Under the pieces are notes generated by a model. That model searched no databases. It was given only the letters and a program-made list of their open reading frames with translations, and had not been told where the DNA came from. Positions 1 to 9,746 of a stretch of 10,000 nt of DNA are shown here, piece by piece. The DNA is from Nitrospira sp. (lineage in GTDB: Bacteria > Nitrospirota > Nitrospiria > Nitrospirales > Nitrospiraceae): assembly GCA_020216985.1 (NCBI GenBank), contig JAIWOH010000086.1:1-10000 (forward strand), read 5' to 3'. A program made the position numbers and the translations under genes. The first letter of the stretch is position 1. Each line of letters begins with the position of its first letter.

Positions 1-807
1 GGTCGAAACACCGAGCAGCTCGCGCACCTTCTCACCGGTCCGTTTCGCTCGGATGAGCGACTCGCCGACCAGCATGGCATGCACGCCGGCTTCGACCAAC
101 CGCAGAACGTCCCGGCGGGAATGAATCCCGCTTTCACTGACGATGAGTTTGTCGGCAGGGATTCGCCTGGCCAGGCGAACGGTCACGTCCAGATCGGTCG
201 TGAAGGTCTTGAGGTCGCGATTGTTGATGCCGATCAATCTCGCATCCGGCACCCATTCCAGCACCAGATCCAGCTCCCGCTCATGATGAGTCTCAAACAG
301 CACGTCCATGCCGAGTCCGGAGGCCAAAGCGTGATAGTCGACCAACTGCCGGCGCTCCAGCGCCGCGACGATCAGGAGCACCGCGTCGGCCCCATGGGCC
401 CGCGCCTCGTAGAACTGAACGTCGCCGACCATGAATTCCTTGTTGAGCGCGGGGAGCGGCACGGCCTTTTTGATGTCCTGAAGATAGCGGAGATCGCCTT
501 GAAAGAAGTCTTTGTCCGTCAATACCGAGACCGCCGACGCTCCATGGTCGAAATAGGTCTTGGCAATGGCCACGTGATCGAACCGGTCGGCGAACTCCTC
601 CCGCAACAGCCCCAGGCTGGGTGACGCCTTTTTGACCTCGGCGATCAAGGCGGGGCTTTGCCGGATCCTCGTCGCGTCGAGCGCCACGGCAAATCCCAAC
701 GGAGCCGGAGCGTCCCGGATCATCGCTTTGAGTTCGGCCAGATACGACCGGCTCTGTTTGTGCCGCAGTTCGGCCTTTTTGTGCTCCAGAATGCGATCAA
801 GAATCAC
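1..807 (-). CDS. trpC: Indole-3-glycerol phosphate synthase, 3' end cut by window edge
   Basis: TrpC closes the ring of 1-(2-carboxyphenylamino)-1-deoxyribulose 5-phosphate to give indole-3-glycerol phosphate, CO2 and water, in the cytoplasm. Reading from a GTG at 805-807 gives 269 codons open to base 1. The family is usually about 255-275 residues, so only a few C-terminal residues should be missing. Visible TIM-barrel motifs are EVKKASPSLG (57-66, with E57 and K59 matching the catalytic Glu/Lys of the family), LNKEFMVGD (121-129, catalytic Lys123), FETH (171-174), GINNRDL (193-199), VSESGI (223-228) and MLVGESL (245-251, phosphate binding). The GTG overlaps the trpD stop (GTGA), a normal sign of translational coupling. 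I chose GTG because the N-terminus ILDRILEHKKAEL matches the usual TrpC start region and no ATG fits. trpF, trpB and trpA may follow beyond the window; that is inference. Confidence 0.95.
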   Translation of the reverse strand, partial: MILDRILEHKKAELRHKQSRSYLAELKAMIRDAPAPLGFAVALDATRIRQSPALIAEVKKASPSLGLLREEFADRFDHVAIAKTYFDHGASAVSVLTDKDFFQGDLRYLQDIKKAVPLPALNKEFMVGDVQFYEARAHGADAVLLIVAALERRQLVDYHALASGLGMDVLFETHHERELDLVLEWVPDARLIGINNRDLKTFTTDLDVTVRLARRIPADKLIVSESGIHSRRDVLRLVEAGVHAMLVGESLIRAKRTGEKVRELLGVST

Positions 808-1826
808 GATCGTCCGACTTTGTTCGTAAACGAAATCAGTCGCTCCAACTTTTCCGCGGCGGCACCCGAGTCGATCGTCTGTTGTGCTAGTCGAAAGCCG
901 TCCTGCAACGTTTTCGCCTTGCCTCCGACCACCATGGCGGCCGCGGCGTTCAGACAGACGATGTCCCTGGGCGGTCCTTTACAACCCCGCAAAATGTCCC
1001 GCAGGATACGGGCGTTGTCGGCCGGCGTCCCTCCCGCGAACTCCTTTCGCTGTACGCGCCGCAGGCCGAACTCCTCCGGAGCGATAAAGTTGCTCGACAC
1101 CACGCCGGCCTTGCCTTCAGACACTTTCGTCCGATCCGCCAACGTCATCTCGTCCAACCCGTCCATTCCATGGATAACCAGGCAATGTTGGGTGCCAAGG
1201 TCCAGCAAGACGCGCCCGAGGACGTCGGTCCATTTTGCATCATAGACGCCCAGCACCTGATGGGTGGCGCCGGCCGGATTCGCCAACGGACCCAGCAGGT
1301 TTAAGATCGTCCTGATCCCCAGGTCGCGTCTCGGCCCGGCGCAGTGCTTCATCGCTTCGTGGTAAAGCGGCGCGAATAGAAATCCCACCCCCACCTCGTC
1401 AATACAGTCGGCCACGTGATTCGGCTCCAAATCGATCTTGACGCCCAGCTCGGTCAACACGTCAGCGCTGCCGCACTTGGACGATACCGACCGATTGCCA
1501 TGCTTGGCCACGGTAATCCCAGCCCCGGCCGCCACCAACGCGGCGGCGGTCGAGATATTGAAGGTCTGAGCGCCGTCCCCCCCTGTGCCGCAGGTATCGA
1601 CGACGATCTTGGCGCCGACCCTGATCCGAACGGAGCGGGAACGAATGGCCCTCACCGAGCCGACGATTTCCTCCACCGTTTCTCCCTTTTGCCTGATCCC
1701 CATGAGATAGGCGGCGATCTGCGCGGGAGTCGCGGACCCGTCCATGATTTCAGCCATGACCGCTTCCGTTTCCTGCGCGGACAAGTCGTTTCGGTCGGCC
1801 AGTTTGGCGATGGCGTCTCTGATCAT
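804..1826 (-). CDS. trpD: Anthranilate phosphoribosyltransferase
   Basis: TrpD transfers the phosphoribosyl group of PRPP to anthranilate, the second committed step to tryptophan. The 340-residue length is typical. The N-terminal helical domain (about 1-70) is followed by the phosphoribosyltransferase core: CGTGGDG (79-85) and NIST (90-93) for PRPP binding, KHGNRSVSSKCGSADVL (108-124), RRDLGIRTILNLLGPLANP (166-184, with the Arg that contacts anthranilate), and DGLDE (222-226) for Mg2+. All hallmark motifs are intact. It starts at ATG 1824-1826, 22 nt after the trpG stop, and no clear Shine-Dalgarno sequence precedes it, so initiation may depend on ribosomes arriving from trpG. Its TGA overlaps the trpC GTG. 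TrpD and TrpG are separate proteins here, unlike the TrpGD fusion of E. coli. Confidence 0.97.
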   Translation of the reverse strand: MIRDAIAKLADRNDLSAQETEAVMAEIMDGSATPAQIAAYLMGIRQKGETVEEIVGSVRAIRSRSVRIRVGAKIVVDTCGTGGDGAQTFNISTAAALVAAGAGITVAKHGNRSVSSKCGSADVLTELGVKIDLEPNHVADCIDEVGVGFLFAPLYHEAMKHCAGPRRDLGIRTILNLLGPLANPAGATHQVLGVYDAKWTDVLGRVLLDLGTQHCLVIHGMDGLDEMTLADRTKVSEGKAGVVSSNFIAPEEFGLRRVQRKEFAGGTPADNARILRDILRGCKGPPRDIVCLNAAAAMVVGGKAKTLQDGFRLAQQTIDSGAAAEKLERLISFTNKVGRS

Positions 1827-1848
1827 GTCGATGAGTCTGCGGGGACGG

Positions 1849-2412
1849 TCACAGTGTTAGAAAGTTCCTCAGCAAATCTTTCCCGGCGGTCGTCAGGATC
1901 GACTCGGGGTGAAACTGCACCCCTTCGGCGCCCGATGTTTTGTGGCGAATGCCCATGATTTCTCCCTCATCGGTCTCCGCGGAAATCTCGAAACAGCCGG
2001 GAAGGGTCTCGCGATCGACGATCAACGAATGGTATCGCGTCGCTTCAAACGGATTGGGCAGGGACCGGTAAATCGTTCGGCCGTCGTGCCGGATCATCGA
2101 GGTCTTGCCGTGCATCAAGCGCGGAGCGCGGATGATGGTTCCTCCGAAGGCGGCGGCCAGCGATTGATGCCCCAAGCAGACGCCGAGAATCGGAATTTTT
2201 CCCGCGAACGTGCGGATCGCCTCGACGGAAATGCCAGCTTCCTTGGGAGTGCAAGGGCCGGGAGAAACGACGATGCGGGAGGGCCGCAGATCTTCAATCC
2301 GTGCGAGCGTGATCTCGTCGTTGCGGTAGACGACGACGTCTTCGCCCAACTCGCCGAGATACTGCACCAGGTTGTAGGTAAATGAGTCGTAGTTGTCGAT
2401 GACCAACAGCAT
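1849..2412 (-). CDS. trpG: Anthranilate synthase component II, glutamine amidotransferase subunit
   Basis: TrpG hydrolyses glutamine and passes ammonia to TrpE for anthranilate synthesis. It is a stand-alone class I glutamine amidotransferase of 187 residues, the usual length. It has [12 protein letters not shown] (49-60), the nucleophile elbow GVCLGHQ (77-83, Cys79), HGKTS (101-105), RYHSL (126-130) and the His/Glu of the triad in VQFHPES (165-171, His168 and Glu170). In some bacteria the same subunit also serves p-aminobenzoate synthase (PabA); the position between trpE and trpD argues for the Trp role, but a shared role cannot be excluded. The ATG at 2410-2412 has no Shine-Dalgarno sequence. 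The only good one nearby (2461-2465) is spaced for an out-of-frame ATG at 2456. No in-frame ATG, GTG or TTG lies between the trpE stop and 2412. Confidence 0.95.
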   Translation of the reverse strand: MLLVIDNYDSFTYNLVQYLGELGEDVVVYRNDEITLARIEDLRPSRIVVSPGPCTPKEAGISVEAIRTFAGKIPILGVCLGHQSLAAAFGGTIIRAPRLMHGKTSMIRHDGRTIYRSLPNPFEATRYHSLIVDRETLPGCFEISAETDEGEIMGIRHKTSGAEGVQFHPESILTTAGKDLLRNFLTL

Positions 2413-2475
2413 AACGTGAAAGGAGCCGATCGCCGGCTTGCAACCGACAATCGCATCGCGCCTCCCCTCTCGACC

Positions 2476-3972
2476 CTATTCCAATCCCTGCTCCGCCAGT
2501 TCGATCGCCTTCATCATGGCCCTGGCCTTGTTGCAGGTCTCTTCATACTCGTGCTCGGGACTCGAATCGGCGACGATGCCCGCGCCGGCCTGAATGAAGG
2601 CTCGATGGCGAAACACGACCACAGTCCGAATGTTGATGCACATATCCATGTTGCCGGAAAAACTGATGTACCCCACCGCGCCAGCATAGGGACCCCGTTT
2701 CGTCGGCTCCAACTCCTCGATAATTTCCATGGCCCTGATTTTGGGCGCGCCGGACACGGTTCCGGCCGGAAAACAGGCCTTGAGCACATCATAGACGGTT
2801 TTGGATCGAGCCAATTTCCCCGTCACGTTTGAAACGATGTGCATGACGTGGGAATACCGTTCGACGGTCATCAGTGATTCGACCTGCACCGAGCCAGGCT
2901 CGGCCACACGCCCGACGTCGTTTCTGCCCAGATCGACGAGCATGATGTGCTCCGCCCGCTCTTTGGCGTCGGCGAGGAGACGCCGCTCCAGTTGAACATC
3001 TTCCTCCGGCGTCGCCCCGCGTCGCCTCGTTCCCGCGATCGGACGCACCGAAATGAGCCCGTCTTCGCAACGGACCAGAATCTCCGGCGAGGACCCGATC
3101 AGTTCGACTCCGGCGACGCGCAGATAATACATGTACGGCGACGGATTGACGACACGCAGCGCCCGATAGAGTTGAAACGGCGGCGCTTGAAGATTGGTCT
3201 CCCACCGTTGGGACAAGACGCACTGAAAAATGTCTCCGGCCTTGATGTACTCTTTCGCCGTCTCCACCATCTTTTCAAAGTCCGCCCTACTCATGTTCGG
3301 CGTAAAACGGAGGGGAGAACGACGGCGCTTCGGCTGTGCTTGACGAAGAGGACGACGCAACCGGGCGATCATCTTTTCGATGTTCCCGATCGCGGCCCGA
3401 TACGCGGAGCGAACGTCGCGATCGGAGGCGGACTTGACGTGCGCGTTCGCCACGACCTTGATCTTTTGCGAGACGTTGTCGAAGATCAGCAGCGTTTCGG
3501 TCAACAACAGCGCAAAATCCGGCAGGTCGAGGCGCTCCTTCGGTCGGGGCGGAATGTCCTCGAACGTCCTCACTATGTCATAGCCGATATAACCGACGAC
3601 TCCTCCGACGAAACGAGGCAGACCGGGAACCGTCACGGGCCGATAGGCCTCCATGAATTCCCGCAACCGATCGAGAGGAGCGCCGCGCCCTGGAATCCGC
3701 CTCGTCCGTTTCCCTTCCTTGACAAGGAGATCGCCCCGATCTTCAACGATCACGGTCGTGGCGCCGCTTCCCAAAAAGGAATACCGTGCCCACTTTTCTC
3801 CCCCTTGAATACTTTCGAGCAGATAAGCCGACGGGCCGTGATCGATCTTGGCGAAGGCGGACACCGGCGTATCATAGTCCGCCAAAATCTCCCGATACAA
3901 CGGAATGAGATTCCCCTCCTTCGTGCGGGAACGAAAATCCTCGAAGCTGAGCGAATACGATTGCGATCCCAT
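2476..3972 (-). CDS. trpE: Anthranilate synthase component I
   Basis: TrpE is the chorismate-binding subunit of anthranilate synthase. With ammonia from TrpG it makes anthranilate and pyruvate. It is full length (498 residues). The N-terminal regulatory domain carries LLES (51-54), part of the tryptophan feedback site, and VGGVVGYIGYD (122-132). The chorismate-binding domain has FQCVLSQRW (249-257), NPSPYMYYL (276-284, also part of the Trp pocket), LIGSSPEILV (291-300), RPIAGTRRRG (310-319), HIMLVDLGRND (342-352), GTVSGAPK (404-411), and GAGIVADS followed by PEHEYEET (463-479). The second half could be confused with PabB or an isochorismate synthase, but the full N-terminal domain and trpGDC downstream make TrpE clear. 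The ATG at 3970-3972 lies 13 nt after the lysM stop, so the two genes should share a transcript. It ends with TAG, in the same reading frame as trpG 63 nt later. Confidence 0.97.
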   Translation of the reverse strand: MGSQSYSLSFEDFRSRTKEGNLIPLYREILADYDTPVSAFAKIDHGPSAYLLESIQGGEKWARYSFLGSGATTVIVEDRGDLLVKEGKRTRRIPGRGAPLDRLREFMEAYRPVTVPGLPRFVGGVVGYIGYDIVRTFEDIPPRPKERLDLPDFALLLTETLLIFDNVSQKIKVVANAHVKSASDRDVRSAYRAAIGNIEKMIARLRRPLRQAQPKRRRSPLRFTPNMSRADFEKMVETAKEYIKAGDIFQCVLSQRWETNLQAPPFQLYRALRVVNPSPYMYYLRVAGVELIGSSPEILVRCEDGLISVRPIAGTRRRGATPEEDVQLERRLLADAKERAEHIMLVDLGRNDVGRVAEPGSVQVESLMTVERYSHVMHIVSNVTGKLARSKTVYDVLKACFPAGTVSGAPKIRAMEIIEELEPTKRGPYAGAVGYISFSGNMDMCINIRTVVVFRHRAFIQAGAGIVADSSPEHEYEETCNKARAMMKAIELAEQGLE

Positions 3973-3985
3973 TCCGCGCGATCCG

Positions 3986-4645
3986 TTACTCGATTCCCAC
4001 GATCAATCGCTGGCCGACTTCGATGATGTCGTCCGGCAACTTATTCATCTGTTTCAATTTCTCGGTTTCGATCCCATAGCGCCGGCTGATGCGAAACAGC
4101 GTCTCCCCCGGTTTGACGACATGGATGATCGTCCCTCCCTTGCCGGATGGAATCGGCTCTTTGGGTATGTCTACGCCTTTCGCCGCTTTCGGTGGAGTCG
4201 GCTGAGGCTTATCACCGGAGGGCTGCGACTCGGCCGGCAAATCCGATTTTTTTGACTTTGCCGTCTGGCCGCTCAGTTTACGCATCTCCTCCATGGCCTT
4301 CCGCTCAAGGAGCGCCGCTTCCTTCACGGCTTCGGTCTCTTCCTGGAGGCGCGTCATTTGTTCGCGGATCGACTGGATTTGCGCAAGCAATTCCCGGTTG
4401 CGGGCCTCGAACTCCACTAATTCACGCTTGGTCCGCTTCACCTCGCTCTCCAATTCCGCGGCCCGCCGTTCTTCTTGAGCCAGCAATCGCTGAAAATTCA
4501 AACTCCGCGCCTTTTCCGCATCGTACTTTTCTTCCAACACCACACATCCGCCGAGCAGGAGGCCGCACGCGACCAAGATGCCGGCCGGCGAACTGTTCAG
4601 CACCTCCCATGCCTTCCGATTGACCGTCGCCACGCCTTTTTCCAT
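3986..4645 (-). CDS. LysM-domain lipoprotein with coiled coil, first gene of the trp transcript
   Basis: A predicted outer-membrane lipoprotein of 219 residues that probably binds peptidoglycan. A hydrophobic stretch (about 21-33) ends in the lipobox LGGC, with Cys34 as the lipidated residue. Position +2 is Val, not Asp, which favours export to the outer membrane. Residues about 43-122 are rich in Glu, Lys, Arg and Leu in a coiled-coil pattern. A Pro/Lys/Ser linker (about 125-170) leads to one C-terminal LysM domain (about 174-217; HVVKPGETLFRISRRYGI). The frame stays open far upstream across ligA, but the start at ATG 4643-4645 is preferred because AGGAGG sits 5 nt before it and the signal peptide begins there. 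No enzyme domain is seen. Its link to tryptophan synthesis looks positional rather than functional. The exact role is unknown. Confidence 0.88.
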   Translation of the reverse strand: MEKGVATVNRKAWEVLNSSPAGILVACGLLLGGCVVLEEKYDAEKARSLNFQRLLAQEERRAAELESEVKRTKRELVEFEARNRELLAQIQSIREQMTRLQEETEAVKEAALLERKAMEEMRKLSGQTAKSKKSDLPAESQPSGDKPQPTPPKAAKGVDIPKEPIPSGKGGTIIHVVKPGETLFRISRRYGIETEKLKQMNKLPDDIIEVGQRLIVGIE

Positions 4646-4650
4646 CACTT

Positions 4651-4656
4651 CCTCCT
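4651..4656 (-). promoter_or_regulatory. Strong ribosome binding site of the LysM lipoprotein gene
   Basis: The minus strand reads AGGAGG here, 5 nt before the ATG at 4643-4645. It is the best Shine-Dalgarno sequence in the window. It decides the start of the LysM gene against the much longer antisense open frame that continues upstream through ligA. Confidence 0.85.
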
Positions 4657-4741
4657 TCCGACGACCCTCATCCCTCGGGACCTCATAGAACCGCGAACCG
4701 CCCCCTCGGCCGATCTTGGGCAGCCTCCCGGAGAAAGAATT

Positions 4742-4770
4742 AGAATAGTGGCCGACGGCGCAAAAGTCAA
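4742..4770 (-). promoter_or_regulatory. Sigma70-type promoter of the lysM-trpEGDC operon
   Basis: On the minus strand TTGACT (4765-4770, 5 of 6 to the -35 consensus) is followed by a 17-nt spacer and TATTCT (4742-4747, 4 of 6 to the -10). The start of transcription would fall near 4735, giving a leader of about 90 nt before the lysM ATG. The leader holds a 13-codon Arg-rich open frame (4645-4686) but no run of Trp codons and no convincing attenuator. No promoter-sized gap exists between lysM and trpE (13 nt), so this is the natural promoter for the trp genes. Confidence 0.7.
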
Positions 4771-4791
4771 AGTGAGCCGAGGCTCCGCGGT

Positions 4792-8193
<3,402 letters not shown>

Positions 8194-8413
8194 TTGTGAT
8201 CGTTGTTTAAGGATGTTCTATCGAAGCGGACTGTCGGGAAACCGGGCGTGCATCATGACGAGGAGCAAGTTGTATCACCATTTTGGGGAGTCTCCTACGG
8301 ATTTCCAATATTCTCCAGCACCGATACATCTACCATAGGGGAAGAGTCGAGGCAAGCGATTCGCAAAAAAATCACAATAAATCAATGGATTATAAATCAT
8401 CGGCGCGGTTGCT
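8194..8413 (-). other. Intergenic region between rlpA and the CNNM gene, AT-rich, with possible promoter elements
   Basis: This 220-nt gap is AT-rich next to the rlpA stop. On the minus strand it holds a perfect TATAAT (8389-8394), but the matching -35 position (8412-8417) is poor. A second candidate is an extended -10, TGATACAAC, near 8270. Either could drive the CNNM gene. A run of seven T (8365-8371 on the minus strand) has no GC-rich stem before it, so I do not call a terminator. I see no gene here. Confidence 0.35.
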
Positions 8414-9094
8414 TTATCCATCGTCCCGCACGACGAACGACTCGACGTTCAGCTTGCGATCCAAACGAGCAGAGGCGGCTTGGGCTTCAGATTCCGTCCT
8501 GAATTGCCCGATCTGGACCCGATAGCGACGCCCTTCCGGCAAATCGACTCGGGTAATGCGACCGCCCGGAAATTCAGCCTGGGCCTGGGAGAAGAGCGTT
8601 TTGGCATTCTCCGGATCGGAGAACGAGCCGATCTGCACTCTGAGCGATCCCGGGCCGCCGGGCCGAGGAGAATAGCCGATCACCCGCAATTCGATCTCAT
8701 CGGTTCCTCTCCCCGTCATCCCGATGGCTTTTGCTCCCGCCAGCGACAGATCCAGCACCCGCCCCCTCACAAAAGGACCTCGGTCATTGATCCGTACCGT
8801 CACCTGACGGCCGGACGTCAAGGAACGGACGACGGCGACGGAGCCCAGCGGCAATGTTCGATGGGCGGCGGTCAACTGGTGCATGTTGTACTGTTCGCCG
8901 TTGGCGGTCTTATTCCCGTGAAAGCCAGGCCCGTACCACGAAGCGACGCCCCGTTGGATAAACCCGATTGGGTAGCCCGGAGGGTGATCGACCTGAGCAG
9001 GAGACGATCTGCAGCTTTGAAGGGCAAGAGCGCCGCAGAGAGCGGCTGCAGCAGCCAATCCGTGGACGATTCGCGCAAGCGGCTGCGGCCGCAT
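8414..9094 (-). CDS. rlpA: RlpA septal-ring lytic transglycosylase, lipoprotein with SPOR domain
   Basis: RlpA-type proteins are outer-membrane lipoproteins; characterised members cleave peptidoglycan strands that lack stem peptides, at the division septum. This 226-residue protein has a signal peptide with the lipobox LQSC (25-28, Cys28 lipidated). Its double-psi beta-barrel domain (about 48-140) has ASWYGPGFHGNKTANGE (51-67), TAAHRTLPLG (75-84, His78) and INDRGPF (102-108, Asp104), which are the conserved active-site elements. A SPOR domain (about 150-224; LRVQIGSF, then YRVQIGQF) binds denuded septal glycan. The ATG lies 3 nt after the stop of the ACT-domain gene, so it is almost certainly translated from the same message. 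It has no Shine-Dalgarno sequence of its own. The catalytic residues are present, but activity varies between species and is inferred. Confidence 0.93.
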   Translation of the reverse strand: MRPQPLARIVHGLAAAAALCGALALQSCRSSPAQVDHPPGYPIGFIQRGVASWYGPGFHGNKTANGEQYNMHQLTAAHRTLPLGSVAVVRSLTSGRQVTVRINDRGPFVRGRVLDLSLAGAKAIGMTGRGTDEIELRVIGYSPRPGGPGSLRVQIGSFSDPENAKTLFSQAQAEFPGGRITRVDLPEGRRYRVQIGQFRTESEAQAASARLDRKLNVESFVVRDDG

Positions 9095-9097
9095 GGG

Positions 9098-9508
9098 TCA
9101 AAACTCATCAAGGGATTGATTGCGAAGGACCGTCAACGCTTTGTTGGTGTTGGAAACAGTCAGAACCACGATAGCCCGTTTCCCTTCCCTGGACGGCGTG
9201 CAGTATCCGCATTTGATGTTGATGCGATGTTTGTTCAACAGATCAGCCACTTCTTTGAGCGCGCCCGGTTTGTTTTCAAGACTCAGCAACAGCGCCGTCT
9301 CCTCGGCAAACCTGATCTTCGCGGCCTTGAGCGCGGCCCGAGCCCCTTCGACGTCGGCAACCAACAGACGGAGTTTGCCTCTGCCGGTCACCTCGGGAGC
9401 GGAAAACGCCTTGATGTTGACTCCCGCCTCCCCCAAGACCGATGCCACTTTAGCCAACACACCGGGTTTACTGAGACTGCTGACGACGAACTGCGTCGTG
9501 GTAGGCAT
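9098..9508 (-). CDS. Tandem ACT-domain protein
   Basis: A 136-residue cytoplasmic protein made of two ACT domains and nothing else. The first is about 5-60 (SKPGVLAKVASVLGEAGVNI, 13-32) and the second about 72-130 (NKPGALKEVADLLNKHRINI, 79-98). ACT domains usually bind amino acids and act as sensors, either attached to enzymes or, as here, alone. Ligand and partner are unknown. The ATG at 9506-9508 has a GGAG 9 nt upstream, and an in-frame TAG farther upstream with no start between fixes the N-terminus. It leads the rlpA gene with a 3-nt gap. A strong promoter about 190 nt upstream (9695-9723) faces it. It lies far from the trp genes and nothing ties it to them. Confidence 0.88.
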   Translation of the reverse strand: MPTTTQFVVSSLSKPGVLAKVASVLGEAGVNIKAFSAPEVTGRGKLRLLVADVEGARAALKAAKIRFAEETALLLSLENKPGALKEVADLLNKHRINIKCGYCTPSREGKRAIVVLTVSNTNKALTVLRNQSLDEF

Positions 9509-9599
9509 ACCCTGCGACTCCGTATGAAGTTTGTACGATGTCGGCTATTTCATCAACGTCCAGATTGGACCATACAATTTCAGGCATTAATACGTCCAT
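9468..9599 (-). CDS. Possible small ORF in the leader of the ACT gene
   Basis: From an ATG at 9597-9599 the minus strand gives 43 residues (MDVLMPEIVWSNLDVDEIAD at the start) ending with TAA at 9468-9470, overlapping the first 41 nt of the ACT gene in another frame. A GAGG lies 10 nt before the ATG. It would lie on the leader made from the promoter at 9695-9723, so it could be an upstream ORF. I recognise no family, and at this length it could well be chance. Confidence 0.2.
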   Translation of the reverse strand: MDVLMPEIVWSNLDVDEIADIVQTSYGVAGYAYHDAVRRQQSQ

Positions 9600-9690
9600 C
9601 TTGTTCGCGCCTCGCCCTTCACCGTCCGTCGGGGAACACCATGTCACTATCTTGTTTACAGCGTATCACCCGTTCGGCGTGAGGAATGCT

Positions 9691-9706
9691 CATCTATATA
9701 TAGATG
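9691..9706. repeat. Perfect 16-bp palindrome over the -10 box, putative operator
   Basis: CATCTATATATAGATG reads identically on both strands with no mismatch. It covers the TATATA -10 box of the minus-strand promoter at 9695-9723, the classic place for a repressor dimer to block RNA polymerase. An adjacent pair, GGAT (9707-9710) and ATCC (9714-9717), adds a smaller inverted repeat in the spacer. The regulator is unknown. Confidence 0.5.
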
Positions 9707-9723
9707 GATCATCATCCTGTCAA
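9695..9723 (-). promoter_or_regulatory. Strong sigma70-type promoter facing the ACT-rlpA genes
   Basis: On the minus strand a perfect TTGACA (9718-9723) is followed by exactly 17 nt and TATATA (9695-9700, 4 of 6 to the -10 consensus). Transcription would start near 9688, leaving a leader of about 180 nt before the ACT gene. This is the best promoter match in the window. The long leader could hold a small ORF or regulatory RNA structure; I see only a short imperfect hairpin around 9664-9682. Confidence 0.7.
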
Positions 9724-9746
9724 TGCGAACGATAGTATCGGCCAAT

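Noticed and set aside
2115..2456. 113-residue minus-strand frame with a good Shine-Dalgarno overlapping trpG
   Set aside because: It is an out-of-frame shadow of trpG with Ser/Arg/Thr-rich, low-complexity translation. Only the ribosome site is notable and is reported as a finding.
2947..4026. 359-residue plus-strand frame opposite trpE
   Set aside because: The opposite strand encodes an intact TrpE with all motifs. Long antisense frames are common in GC-rich genes.
4645..4686. 13-codon open frame (MRSRGMRVVGRRK) before the LysM gene as a trp attenuator leader peptide
   Set aside because: It contains no Trp codon, no terminator/antiterminator pair is evident, and it precedes lysM rather than trpE. 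The stop overlaps the lysM ATG, but it is probably chance.
8480..9682. 400-residue plus-strand frame opposite rlpA and the ACT gene
   Set aside because: The minus strand has two clear protein families with intact motifs. This translation has no recognisable domain and is Arg/Pro/Ser-rich.
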